DNA of 64,000 nucleotides from Epiperipatus broadwayi (Eukaryota > Onychophora > Udeonychophora > Euonychophora > Peripatidae), in NCBI GenBank assembly GCA_028023455.1, contig JAQFVV010006312.1:62001-126000 (forward strand), written 5' to 3'. Below, one piece after another: positions 12,531-25,066 of the stretch. The number at the start of each line of letters is the position of its first letter. Position 1 is the first letter of the stretch. The position numbers and the translations under genes were made by a program. The notes under the pieces are model-generated. The model did no database searches. It was not told the origin of the DNA and was given only the letters and a program-made list of their open reading frames with translations.

Positions 12531-15177
12531 TATAATGATCGAAGAAGAAGTGGAAGTTTTACTGTATCTGTGCTACAGGGCACCACCAGACAATTTGAAC
12601 CTGGAAAATTTATAGAGCAGGCATATATGCACTGTTAAACTAACTTTTACATATATATTTTTCTCTGACCATCAGCCCTGCCACTAGCTCAGTGAGATGC
12701 AGAAATTTATAAAATATAAATTCTTAAAATGTTTTTTTTAATCTTAACAAAAATAAAAGAAGCCACTGTCAGTAATAACATACACAAACAGTTATTAAAC
12801 ATATACATAATTTAGAATTATTATTTTAGTCTAACTTTTACTTTAACATTTAATTTACATTTTTAACTTTTATTTTTGAAGTTCACACAGATGAATTTAA
12901 TATTTTATTAAAGGGTCGAGTATGAATAGACTACATAGATTGCATTTGAAAAAAAAAATCTATTTCTGATTTAACCTTAGGCCAAAAGTTCGCAGTCAAA
13001 CTAATGTCAATCTATCTGATACATCAATGTATTCAATGCAGCATGAATATGACAGCACAAATATCATACTGTCAGGAATGTACATCTGAACAGCATGGTT
13101 ATAGAAGACATTGACTCTTGTCTAGTACAGGAATACTATATTTGTATGATGAGAAGAGCAATATAAAAAATACTCCATAGGAAGGGATTGTATTTTCCAT
13201 GCTTCTATCCCATTCCATAGGCTAAAAAAGGCTGATCCAAGGAGCAGGGAATACCATCTGTCTCCATTGGTGAATAAGAAAGGCTTATTTCACCCAAGTG
13301 CAGCATATAAGGTGATCCTGCACATAGTGGACCTCATACTACATTTACTAATTACATCAATATATCTAATCATTAACCCAATTTAACTACAAAACTAATA
13401 ACCTAAATTACAATAACATTACAAATCTATGCAGCCATTCATGCCCAACTTAAATTTAGCATTTATTAAGTTTAGTTTAATGAAATAACAAAAATCATAA
13501 TAAAACCTGAAAGAACAAAAACAAATTAAAAAAATAAATGGAAATGATTTTTAAAAAAATACATCAAATAAAATTAAATTTTAATAAAAATTTACATTGG
13601 TCAGATAGGATTGTATTTCAATTAAATATTAAAGTTCTTATTCTTTTCAAAATACTGGAGTTTTAGAATTATAGTTAAAGCTTATTAGAGTTCATAAAGT
13701 TCTTATAGTTTAAAAAGAAAGTTGACACTTTCTATTTGCTTGCAACTTGTAAGGTGTTAATTCCCACAAGGTCCTTTATTGTGGCTGATATTTTATTGCT
13801 GTATCTTAGTGTCCTGAGGTACATGATATAGGAAGACGATGTCATTTACTTTCTTTATAATTAACTGAAAGAATTGGAAGAGCATCTTTCCAATCCCTTC
13901 TCCTCTAACTCTCCCCAACTTAACACAATTCACCTCTGCTGTCACATCTCCATCTTTTTTTTCTTCCAGCTCTATGTTCACTTCAATTTTTTTCCAAACT
14001 TTTTCTTTTATATTAATATTTTGGATTGAGTGGACATTACATCATGATGATAGTGATAGTCTTTTTGTTTAGATCTATTTCCTGAGGGATTTCTTTTATT
14101 GGCTATTAGTTTCTATTGTTTTTTCTCTCCTATCTGACCTTTACTTATAGATTTTGAAATGCCCAAGGGCTAGCTTACTTTTAACTAATTAAAATAATCA
14201 TTTCCATTTTACAATAGCATTAATTTATTTATTTTCCATTCTTTTTATCTGTAAATCTTTCAAATTTTTTTTTCTGAAAATTTAGTTTTAAAATATTTTC
14301 CTTTTCTTTAATAAAGTTTTCTTTTAATAATTTTTCATCTGTGCGATTTTATATAAATAAAGTTTAGATGACTTTTAACTTTCAAATTTTATTTCTTAAA
14401 AAAGTTTTTATTTGCGAACTTTTCAATGTCTAATTTTTAAAATAAATAATGTAACAGCATGTGTTCCTGTTACATATCAGTAAACTGCTTAAAAAAATAA
14501 ACAAAAAAATATTTTACTTAGGGTTAGTAATTATGGTACACAATTAATGGAGACATTTGGTTAGTAATTTTACAAAAAGACTATATATAAAAAAAATGTT
14601 GACTATCATTTTCCTATGAACCATCTATGTTTATTCCTCCTCCCCACAAGAGTTCGATTTTCTCTATATTTTGTTTTTAACAAATGGCATGACAAGCAAA
14701 TTATTTATTTAAAGACGTTGCATTGAAGTAAATATGTTTTAAGAGATAATGTGTTCATACGTGTATATTTGCAGCACAATTATATATACCACCAACTTAT
14801 TTATGATTAATTGAAGTGCTTAAATAGGGTTACACTGAAGTAACTTCCCAAAGGCACTCATCATAAGGTACCACATTTACAATCAATAAACTTACGTGGC
14901 TGTGTACACCTATACACATTAAAGCATAATGTATATTAACAAAAAAACATATTAATTGCAACCTTTTGACTTTTTTAAAAAAAAATTTCAGTTTTAAAAT
15001 TATTAATATCTTTTCTTTCTCATTTTTAATGTATGTGCTATTTCTTTCTGGCAATGCTTTTATAAGACTTAAAGTATACGATTTTATGTAAATAGATAAA
15101 AATATTTCATTTTGAAAAAAAAAAATTACTCAGGGTACTCATGGTTAAAGTGAATCAGGCCACATTGGGTAGCCAAT
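12531..15177. repeat. 2.64 kb tandem repeat unit, copy 2
   Basis: Second copy, starting TATAATGATCGAAGAAG and about 2647 bases long. It is roughly 90% identical by eye to copies 1 and 3, with scattered substitutions and small indels. The minus-strand frame at 13793-13981 (RVRGEGIGK, IIKKVNDIVFLYH) corresponds to 11149-11340 in copy 1. The frame matching 10357-10554 is broken by one TAG where copies 1 and 3 have TGG, within the LYW motif. Confidence 0.85.
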
Positions 15178-17146
15178 TATAATGATCATAGAAGAAGTGG
15201 AAGTTAGAGTCTTACTGTATCTGTGCTACAGTGTGCCACCAGACAATTTGAACCTGGAAAATTTATAGAGCAGGCAGATATGCACTGTTAAACTAACTTT
15301 TACATATAGATTTTTCTCTGACCATCAGCTATGCCACTAGCTCAGTGAGATGCAGAGATTTATAAAACATAAATTCTTAAAATGTTTTTTTTAATCTTAA
15401 CAAAAATAGAAGAAGCCACTGCCAGTAATAACATACACAAACATTTATTAAACATATAAATAATTTAGAATTATTATTTTAGTCTAGCTTTTACTTTAAC
15501 ATTCAATTTACAATTTTAACTTTTATTTTTGAAGTTTGCACAGATGAATTTAATATTTTATTAAAGTGTTGAGTATGAATAGACTACATAAATTGCATTT
15601 GAAAAAAAAAATCTATCCCTGATTTAACCTTGGCCAAAAGTTCGCAGTCAAACAAATGTCAATCTATCTGATACATCGATATATCAATGCAGCATGAATA
15701 CGGCATCAGAAATACTATACTTACAGTAATGTACATCTGAACAGCATCGTTATAGAAGACATTGACTCTCATCCAGTACAAGAATACTACATCTGTCTGA
15801 TGAGGGGAGCAATATAAAAAAAACTCCATAGGAAGGGACTGCATTTTCCGTCTTACTATCTCATTTCATAGGCTAAAAACAGGTAATCCAAGGAGCAGGG
15901 AATACTGTCTGTCTCCGTTGTTCAATAAGAAAGACTTATTTCACCCAAGTATAGCTTATAAGGTGATCCTGCACATAGCGAACCCCATACTACATTTACT
16001 AATTACACCAATATATCCAATCCATTAACCCAATTTAACTACAAAACAAACAACTGAAGATTTACCTTCCTTAATTTAACTACAATAACTTTACAAGTTT
16101 ATGCAGCCATTCACACCCAACTTAAATTTAGCATTTATTAAGTTTAGTTTAATGAAAAAACAAAAATCATAATAAAACTTGAAAAAACAAAAAAATAAAA
16201 AAAAATAATTGGAAATGATTTTAAAAAAAAAATGCATCAAATAAAATTATTTTTAATAATGATTTACATTGGTCAGATAGGATTCTATTTCTATTAAATA
16301 TTAAAGTCCTTATTCTTTACAAAATAGTGGAGTTTTAGAATTATAGTTAAATCTTATTAGAGTTCATAAAGTTTTTATGGTTTAAAAGGAAAGTCCACAC
16401 TTTCTATTTGCTTGCAACTTATAAGGTGTTAATTCCCACAAGGTTATTTATTGTGGGTGGTATTTTATTGCTGGATCTTGGTGTCCTAAAGTACATGATA
16501 TAGGAAGATGATGTCATTTCCTTTCTTTATAATTAATTAAGTGAAGGAATTGGAAGTGCATCTTTACAATCCCTTCTCCTCTAACTCTCTCCAACTTAAC
16601 ACATATCACCTCTGCTGTCACATCTCTATCTTTTTTCTCACAGCTCTTTCTTCCCTTCAACTTATTTCCAAACTTTTATCTTTTATATTATAATTTTGGA
16701 TTGAGTGGACATTACGTCATAACAATGGTGATGGTCTTTTCATTGAGGTCCATTTCCTGAGGAATTTTTTTTATTGGCTATTAGTTTATATTGTTTTTTC
16801 TTTCTATTTGACCTTTCCTTATACATTTTGAAATGCCCAAGGGCTAGCTTACTTTTAACTAATTAAAATTATCATTTCCATTTTACAATAGCATTAATTA
16901 ATTTATTGTACATTTTTTTTATCTTTAAATCTTTCAAATTTTTTTTTTCTGAAAATTTAGTTTTAAATTACTTTCCTTTTCTTTAATAAAGTTTTCTTTC
17001 AATAATTTTTCATCTGTGCAATTTTATATATATAAAGTTTAGATGACTTTTAACTTTCAAATTTTATTTCTTAAAAAAGTTTTTATTTGCGAACTTTTCA
17101 ATGTCTAATTTTTAAAATAAATAATGTAATGGCGTGTGTGCCTGTT

Positions 17147-17148
<2 letters not shown>
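15178..17148. repeat. 2.64 kb tandem repeat unit, copy 3 (truncated)
   Basis: Third copy, starting TATAATGATCATAGAAG. It follows the unit for about 1970 bases and stops at GTGCCTGTTACA, where a TA microsatellite begins. Copies 1 and 2 continue there with TATCAGTAAAC. The minus-strand frame at 15659-15844 (HQTDVVFLYW, VFYNDAVQMYI) matches 10357-10554. The counterpart of the RVRGEGI frame, about 16450-16670, is frameshifted near the II(K) segment. The missing 670 bases show that the array ends inside a unit. Confidence 0.85.

Positions 17149-17180
<32 letters not shown>
17149..17180. repeat. (TA)n microsatellite at the end of the tandem array
   Basis: TA tract that replaces the last quarter of repeat copy 3. 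Confidence 0.9.
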
Positions 17181-17183
<3 letters not shown>

Positions 17184-17640
17184 GCACATTCTAAATTAAC
17201 TCCTTAACACATGTTTCTCATTTAGCATTAGCTGAGATTCCTCCATTCATTAGTGTTACTCATATTTCAATAATAGAATAATCTTTATACAGTAAATTCG
17301 GCCAAGTGTTATATTTTGTTCTTTTTTCTAGGGATGGATTTAAGATTCATTTACATACTGGAATATTACTATTAAAACTGTATTTGAAAATATTATTGTT
17401 TATCGATTATTGGCATATAAATTTGCTGCAATAAAAGTAATGAATCTATTTGTTACTTCCTAAATTATAAAAGTAAATCCCATGTTATATAATATAAAGA
17501 GGCCAATAAAGACTAATGGAGAGATATAGTAACTCACACATATTTTATTTAAATTGATAAATCATATATATATTCTAACTTCCCAAATCATTGTTTCTTT
17601 TATTTAAAATATCATACTTTGATTAATAAATTATGCTTGC
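17181..17640. other. AT-rich intergenic DNA
   Basis: Nothing recognised. Confidence 0.6.
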
Positions 17641-17643
17641 CAT

Positions 17644-17644
<1 letters not shown>

Positions 17645-17683
<39 letters not shown>

Positions 17684-17720
17684 CATGGGTTAGAATATAT
17701 ATATATATATATATATAATT
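17645..17720. repeat. Two neighbouring (TA)n tracts
   Basis: TA tracts at about 17649-17681 and 17695-17717, separated by a TTACATGGGTTAGA spacer. Confidence 0.9.
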
Positions 17721-17799
17721 AACATGAAAGGTCACAATCTTTAAATGTGTCAAACATGAGTATTTTATACTAAAAGGTTTCACTAGTTCATTTCCAAAA

Positions 17800-18235
17800 A
17801 GAATCTCTTTGTGTCAATGCTTTGTGATGCCAACAGAGAGAGGTAACATTGGGATCATCAGGATTGGTGCTCATAAGTTGGTAGATCTGGAAAATAGGCA
17901 AATACGGCAGAGTTCATGAGTGTCCTTATTTATATATCTTGCATGTGATTGGACTTGAGGTACTTTTGCCTAGATGCTAGGTCTTGTTATATGAACAGAC
18001 AAAAATGACCAGTACAATATATATATATATATATATATGTTAAAACACTGTAACAGATTAATACAATGATTTTTTCTTATTTTTCATTTCCCTCAATTTT
18101 GCTGAGTAGATGACAGGGTCTGGTAGTCGGGAGGGGCTCTGGGAGCCTAAAATCCTAGTTCTGTTGAATATGGAGCTGGGATGAGGGTGCTATGGGGATT
18201 GTTTCCGATGTTGATTTGCTCATTCATAGAAAAAA
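17800..18235. other. Less AT-rich block of unknown nature
   Basis: Two stretches (about 17810-17940 and 18100-18215) are noticeably richer in G than their surroundings, for example GGTAGTCGGGAGGGGCTCTG near 18122. A TA tract at 18019-18039 lies between them. No coding frame, tRNA fold or known repeat was recognised. Old inserted sequence is possible. Confidence 0.4.
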
Positions 18236-20465
18236 AGAAATAACGTTGTTTTAGTGGTTTTTTAGAGTTATTCTTATAAATGATTTTATCCATGTGTTAT
18301 TGCAAAGTAAGCTGCAGTTTGGCCTAATGCTTTTAATTTCAAGTGATTTGCCTTATTTCTTACTATTATTTCTAATGTGATTATTTTATAGGGTTGATCT
18401 TTGCTTTTGTGGTAGATTAGAATAGTTTTCAGCAGAGATATTTTAGAGCTTTGTTTTTTTTTCAAGTTCTCCATAAGTCATCCAAAGTATAATGAATTGC
18501 TCTCTTTGGTGATATTTGAGGTCATTCTGGAAAACAGAACGGTAGATTGTCTTAGCCCGCATTTTATATTATCTCAAGTACTTTACTATTCCTCAACTTA
18601 TCTGCTCCAAATTGGATTTTTCAATATTGCACTCCTAAAACGCTATTTATATTTGAACTCTAGACTTTACAAATAATTCCTAATTGTAACCTAGGTTTAA
18701 TTTTAAACATTTATTATTTCATGGACTAATGCTCTGAATTTTCACAGGTTGATCAATTTTTGGAAATGCTATAAACAAAAATACAATGTATCATTTTAGA
18801 TCTTCATATTATACTATGTAAATCAATGCTTACCTTGTAAAACATTTTATACCAATAAAGTTTAATCCAATTTTGAAAAAAAAACACTGTACCAGAAAAT
18901 AAAACTAGACTATTCACATTTACCATGATGTAAACAATGCATGGATTTTTTTTATAGAAATAGAGAATTCTTTTTTTTATTTGCTTATATGTTCATGTTG
19001 GACAAAGAATTTACTATAATTCATTTAAATTAAAGTACACTTGAAAGGAATTGTCTTACTATTAATTATAGCAACAGCCTTTTAAGTAAATCAAATATAC
19101 TTTAAATGCGTTGATATCCATAATGTTTTACCATTAAAAAATTTAAAAAAAGTTTTTTTTTTACTTATTTGAATGCTATTGGCTCTCTGATACATTGCAT
19201 GCTCATTTTAAGTAATAAACCAACCCATATTAATATTTCATTTTTTATCATTTGTTTCCTCACAAATCACTTCAACAATGCCCAAATCAAAGCAATCTAC
19301 ATAGTCCTTTTCAAGGTTCTAAAATAGAGACGCATTTGTCGAATCATTTTTAATTTTTTTGTACATAAATGAATACAGTTTCATTCTTGTTCTCAAATTT
19401 GTTTTCATTCCTTCATATTATAAGTACAGGCAATTCAACTAGCTACAAAGCACTGCATACACATAATTAGAATTGTCTAATTTATTTATTTATAGTATTC
19501 CTTATGTATTTTAATATTAGCAAACAATCTTGGTAAAATAAAATAACATTTGATGGTTACATATGCAATTATTGTTTTCTTTCATATAATTTATTCAAAC
19601 ATTTTTTAAGCATATATTTAATGGTCTTATTTTTTTTTACTTAACTAATTTTTTAAAGTATAAAGAAGAAAGTTGTGAAAACATTTCACATTCAAAAATA
19701 CTATTATCTAATAGAACAAACCATATCATTTATCCATTTTATACACATGTCTCCATTTTCATTTACTAGTATTTTAAAACCTTTGTCCTTGTACAACTCT
19801 TTTTTTTTTTTGCTATTTGCTTTCTAAGGAGAGCCTCAAAACCACCATTGACACAAACAAGTGCTAAAAAATTCAGATAATACTAGTGGACATTATTATA
19901 AAATGTTCCAATTGCTTTAACCATTAGATAATTAATCACAATTTTCATAAAAAATTAGATTTATGCTCAATCAAAAAAAATTAAATACTTGTGCAAATCA
20001 AAACATTAAACATGTTAACAATTAGAAAATGGCCAGGGCAATAAAGAAATCAAAAATCATGTGATAAGAATATTAACAAGACACATGACCAAATCAAAAA
20101 AGAATATTTAGCAAATAATAATTAGGAAACAACAAGAAAAAATAGCATAAACAATTAGAACAATACTAAAGTATTCTACTTTTAAAATAGCACAGAACTA
20201 AATAAATGACTAAATCAAGTTTAAAAAAATACTAGAACTATCAAGGAATCACAAATTAACTAATAATATCTGACAAAATAAATAATTGTTTACATTAAAA
20301 CACATATCAAACATAGTTTAAAAATTATTAAAGTAACTTATGCAAAAATAAAATGTGCTTATGGTGGCAGAATAAAATTTGATATTTTATCAAAACTATT
20401 CAACTATATTTTAATAATATGTAATTATGTTATTTGTAATTATTAAATACTAAAATAAAAACATT
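18236..20465. other. AT-rich intergenic DNA
   Basis: No gene recognised. The open frame at 18286-18474 (-) has no recognisable domain and is regarded as chance. Confidence 0.55.
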
Positions 20466-22076
20466 ATGATATTTTTTAAGTTCATAGGGTTTGACTTAGG
20501 CTTGGTTAATTTAAAGTAGTATAAATGCTATAAATTCTGGGTAAAATATTTATTTTTAAAGGTATATAAAAGATAAAATAAAATATAAATTAATAATATT
20601 TGATAATAAGTAATTGTAGGAAAGTTCGAATCTAATCCTACAAATAAAAATATGCATTATATAGATAGATAATCATTTCTGTGTGCATCTAGTATTATAA
20701 AGTAATGACTATTTCCTGTGAAATCTTAATTTATTTTTAAAAATACATAATTAATATTTATGTTATGAATTTTATGATAAAAAGTTTATAAAATTGTGAT
20801 TTAGACAGTATAAAATTAGAAATAATCTAAATGGTAGCTTTATTAAGTTTATGAAAGGTATTGTTTTTTTATTGCTAGTAAATATTTTAAACAGATAAAA
20901 TTTGTTTTAAAAATAGTTAAACTACACATAACTAGCGAGTAGAAGAATTGACCAATGGCAGAGCATGATTTGGAATAAATTAACAGTCAATAGACAATTT
21001 TTTTAAAAAAAAAATGGAGGGAAAATTAAGATATAGAGAAAAAAATTACAGATCAGGGAAAAAGTAACTTGGTTTGACTCTAAAAATTGTCTAAATTATT
21101 TTAAATCTTATTATTATTAAAAAGAAACTAATTGATTATGATCTACTTAAGAATTAAAAATTATATATTATACAATTTTTGTTAAAATGCAGGAGTAAAA
21201 GAAAGTTAAGTCTCTACTGGTGAACTCAACAATTTAATAGTTTTCAGAAAATAGCTTGGAGTCACTATATGGGAAAAAAGATTAGAAGAATGAAAGGAAA
21301 ACTTTATACACTTATGCCAAAGTGTTGTAATGTAATACATAAACTCAATTAAAACATTTTATTATCCTATCACATATTCTAATTAATAAGCAAGATGAAA
21401 TATTTGTGTGGCTGTCACAGTAGTTGGACAAGTTTAAGTCAGAATAGATGAATAAATAAGAGTTAAGTATACATTTATAAAGATAATTAAAACTAAATTA
21501 GTATTGAATAATAATGGAAATATTAACGTATGGAAAAGTGTACTGAGTATTAAAAGAGAATAAATAAAAGTGTATTGAAATGAAAATTTCAATGATATAA
21601 AAGACATAAATAAATAATTGTTAGTTTTAGTATAACTTTTATGTATAATAAAATTTTATGAAGAGTTATATATATATAGTAGATGAAGGATTAAAAGTTA
21701 GAAGGATGTACGGATGTAATACAAGCAAATGCAAAAGGAAAATTTTAAATGAAAATTATATTTATACTTGTAACAAATCATAGTGGTCTACTGTGAAAAT
21801 GAAAGAATTATTTATCAAAACTGTAAATGAAAAAATAAGATAAGTGTAGAAAATTAAATAATTACTAAAGACAACTAATAAAGAATAAAGATGTGTGGAA
21901 GGACAAAGAGTAGAATAAATCAATAGAGTAAATATTAGCATATTTGAGAATATAAAATGTATATTGAAGATAATGTCATTGTATATTAAAAGAAAAGTGA
22001 TAAAATGTTCTATCTTAAATGATAACATTGTCAAAGAGTACATAAGGAAAAATGCAAGACAAGTATAATAAATATA

Positions 22077-22262
22077 AACATCACATGACCCCACTTCTTG
22101 TGCTTGTGTATAAATGTTGTTAATACAGAAAAAACTCACTACACATATTGACACACAGAGAAAGCTAGAGTAATCAATGGATGCCAGAAGGCATGTGCAT
22201 AAAATCCCCATCTAGGGCCTGCTCATCCAATATCCCCAGATTAGTTTCTGGCTTGTGACCTC
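22077..22262 (+). mobile_element. Short interspersed insertion in the left arm
   Basis: Starts TCACATGACCCCACTTCTTG and contains GAGTAATCAATGGATG, GTGCATAAAATCCCCATCTA and CCCAGATTAGTTTCTGG. These blocks recur at 23283-23460 in the same orientation and inverted at 23690-23803. The stretch is missing from the matching place in the right arm, where homology runs directly from about 29000 to 29030, so it is an insertion. No coding content; class unknown. Confidence 0.6.
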
Positions 22263-23274
22263 ATATATTGTACAAGTTGAAAATAATCTTTGATTGTTAG
22301 AAGGAAAAACAAAACAACCTTGTAATAACCCTATTGGAGTTGAAATTTTATAGTGTTGATGATTTTCTTATGACAACAAAAGGGACAGAAGAGAGAGGAT
22401 TATTGATGCATATCTAGTCTGAAGCATTTGGAACGATTGGAGTACTATTAAAGATTTTTTAAAAAAATAAACTTCTATTTAAATAAAAACTTGTAGCATA
22501 ATATTTGTATGTAGTTTAATTTTGTACTTTAAAGTAAAGAGTATCAATAGGGGTGGGGTGGGGATAAATCAATAGATAAAGAAATTAATAATTAATTTGA
22601 TTTATTTTTCTATGTAATTAATTGTTTAAAGTTTTTTATTTTATTAAATAGAGATAGATAATTAATATAAATGCATATAAACAATGAGCTAGTAAAATAT
22701 CACATAAAAGTAGGTTTTATATATGTATTAAAAGATGTGATATGTCTGTGTTCGAATATAATATTGAAAATGATAAATCGTGATATTTAAATTTTGATCT
22801 TCGGTTTAACTATTAATAATTTAATATAATTGTAATAGAGTCATAACTAATTCTAGTTTGTTATTCTTTATAGGCTATTATTTATAAGAAATATAGGAAA
22901 CAGTTATAGCTTGAAAATAGGAAGTTAATATCTGAGTTGTTTAGATAAAATGAAGATAATGATTTTTTTATTATTTTATGATGCACCAAAGAGTGGTCTA
23001 TCAACCTTTACTATAGTATCACAAATTGTAAATTGAAATTAGTTCAGGAAATAAGTTGTCATATTTGAGAATGCATAGTATAAAAGTTATTTCCTTTGCA
23101 TTTCATTATATAGTTGATAATAAGGTCATAGAAAAATTGAGTGTGATCTCACAAAATAAACTAATGATTTTATAAGTATCGTATTAATATCTTCTTAGTG
23201 CAAAGTAAAAAATAAAATGGTGAATATCATAAAATATAAACACAGATAAATATAATATTACTATGAGAGTATTT

Positions 23275-23805
23275 TACCAGTGAATATCACATGATTATCA
23301 TTTGTCATGCTTGATCAAGTTGTTAAACAGGTAAAACTTTCCATACAGTAGTGACACTCAGTGCAAGCCAGAGTAATCAATGGATGGAAGAAGGTTTGTG
23401 CATAAAATCCCTATCTAGTTTCTACTCATCCAATTTTCCCAGATTAGTTTCTAGATTGTGGCTTTCATGAGTGAGGAGCATTAGATCTAATGCAATCCTC
23501 CAGCAAACACCTTTTTTTTTGATTATATAAGCAAATGAGCTTGGATTGGAAATATTATGTTTTCAATTTTAGATTCATAATTTTGTAGTTAAGTAAAGAT
23601 AAAAGGTGGCTGCTGGAGGGTTGCATTAGATCCTGATATCTAGGTGCAGTGCTCTAAGATCCAAGGTTTCTCAATGATGAAAGGCACAAGCTAGAAACTA
23701 ATCTGGGGATATTGGATGAGTAGGCACTAGATCAGGATTTTATGCACAAACCTTCTTGCATCTATTGATTACTCTGGCTTGCACTGAGTGGCACTACTGT
23801 ATGGT
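23275..23805. mobile_element. Foldback element of the same short family
   Basis: Inverted arms at about 23339-23511 and 23605-23803: CCATACAGTAGTGACACTCA (23340) is mirrored by GTGGCACTACTGTATGG near 23803, and CTCCAGCAAACACC by GGTGGCTGCTGGAG. The loop is about 95 bases. A leader from about 23283 (ATATCACATGATTATC) precedes the left arm. It interrupts the giant left arm between matches to about 27500 and about 27480 of the right arm. The two halves look like head-to-head copies of the sequence at 22077-22262. Confidence 0.7.
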
Positions 23806-23967
23806 GAGATAATTTTATTTAAGATAAACAATAATACATATTTTACATCTTACATTTTGAAATAATTGTAATTAAAAGGAATAGAAATGTTCAAAAGTTT
23901 TTATATGTTATTGTATTATATTTTTATATAATGTTTTTAATAGTGTTGTTTATTAAGTTGCTTAGTT

Positions 23968-25066
23968 TTAGGCTTTAACCTGTAACAAATGCACCTTGAA
24001 ACTTATAATAGCTAAGCAATATTTTTGTTTTGCCAATAGAGGGACCTACCAAACCATGACACAAGATAGTGACTTTATATAAAGATAAGAGTGGCTGTCT
24101 TATCTTTAACCTATCTTTCCACTTATATAGATCAATCTGAAGCATCTTGATTTGGGAGCATGAAGTTCTTATTCTCTTCACTGTTTAAGTCCACTATTTC
24201 CTATACAAATTAAAATTCATGAAATCTTGTGATTTACAGAGAGTTAATATTATGATTCTTTATACTAGAAATATATAAACTATTGTAAACTTGTAATTAT
24301 CTATTAAACACAGAGGAAGTATCTATAAACATTTTTAAGACAAGTTTTAACCTGTATCAAATGCACTTAGAAATTTATAGTAGCCAAGCAATATACTTCC
24401 TGTCTGCTTAATAAATAATTACAACTTTACAATAGTTTACATATTTCCAGTATACAGAATGTAATATTAACTCATAACTTGCAAGATTTAACGAATGTTT
24501 ATTTGTATAGGAAATAATGGAATTAAACAGGGGAGAAAACACCAGCTTCATACTCCCAAAGCAAGATTTTCAGATTGGCCTATATAAGTGGAAAGTTAGA
24601 TTAAACATAAGACAGCCACTCTTATCTTTATAAAAATGTCATTATCTTGTATCATGGTTTGGGAGGTTTCTCTATTCCTCTATTAGCAAAATAAAGATAT
24701 TGCTTGGCTATTATAAATTTCAAGGCACATTTGATACAGGTTAAAACCTATCTTAAATGTGTTTACATATACTTCATGTGCACTTAATAAATAATTGCAA
24801 CATTACAATAGTCTATATATTTCAATATAAAGATTGTAATATTTTTCTCATTGTAAATCGCAGGATTTTACAAATGATGCTCCCAAATCAAGTTGCATTA
24901 GATTTCCCTATATAAGTGGAAAGTTAGGTTAAAGATAAGACAGCTGCTCTTATCTTTATAAAAATTTGCTATCTTGTGTCTTGGTTTTGGAGGTCACTCT
25001 ATCAGAAAAATAAGGATATTACTTGGCTATTATAAATTTCAAGGAGCATTTAATACAGGTTAAAGA
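23968..25066. mobile_element. TIR element with a nested relative inserted near its centre
   Basis: The outer ends are inverted repeats of about 50 bases: CTTTAACCTGTAACAAATGC at the left and GCATTTAATACAGGTTAAAG at the right. Inner sequence of the left half (about 23968-24340) is largely complementary to the right half (about 24750-25066), for example TAAAGATAAGAGTGGCTG versus CAGCTGCTCTTATCTTTA. Between the halves sits a second complete copy (24344-24747). The right arm of the giant inverted repeat reads straight through the equivalent point (near 27240, CTTAGTAGTTT-like on its minus strand), giving an empty site. Flanks suggest a short target duplication around CTTAG(T). No transposase is present, so this is a non-autonomous DNA transposon (MITE). 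Confidence 0.7.
24344..24747. mobile_element. Nested MITE copy
   Basis: A complete copy of about 404 bases bounded by TTTAACCTGTATCAAATGC and GCACATTTGATACAGGTTAAA. It lies exactly at the palindrome centre of the enclosing element (AAGACAAG before, CCTATCTT after). Its body is collinear with the right half of the host element (TTAATAAATAATTACAAC; CTATATAAGTGGAAAGTTAG). Confidence 0.65.

Noticed and set aside
21762-22211. 149-codon minus-strand open frame, the longest intact frame before 51 kb
   Set aside because: It is dominated by F, I, L, Y and S as expected for AT-rich DNA, begins inside a short insertion, and the homologous sequence in the other arm (28922-29146) loses the frame just after SFKIEHF. 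No domain was recognised.
22077-22262. Spliced-leader or snRNA gene suggested by recurring CACATGAC...TATAAA-like blocks
   Set aside because: No Sm-binding site, donor splice sequence or regular tandem spacing was found. Copies lie inside other repeats and differ in length, which fits a short mobile element better.
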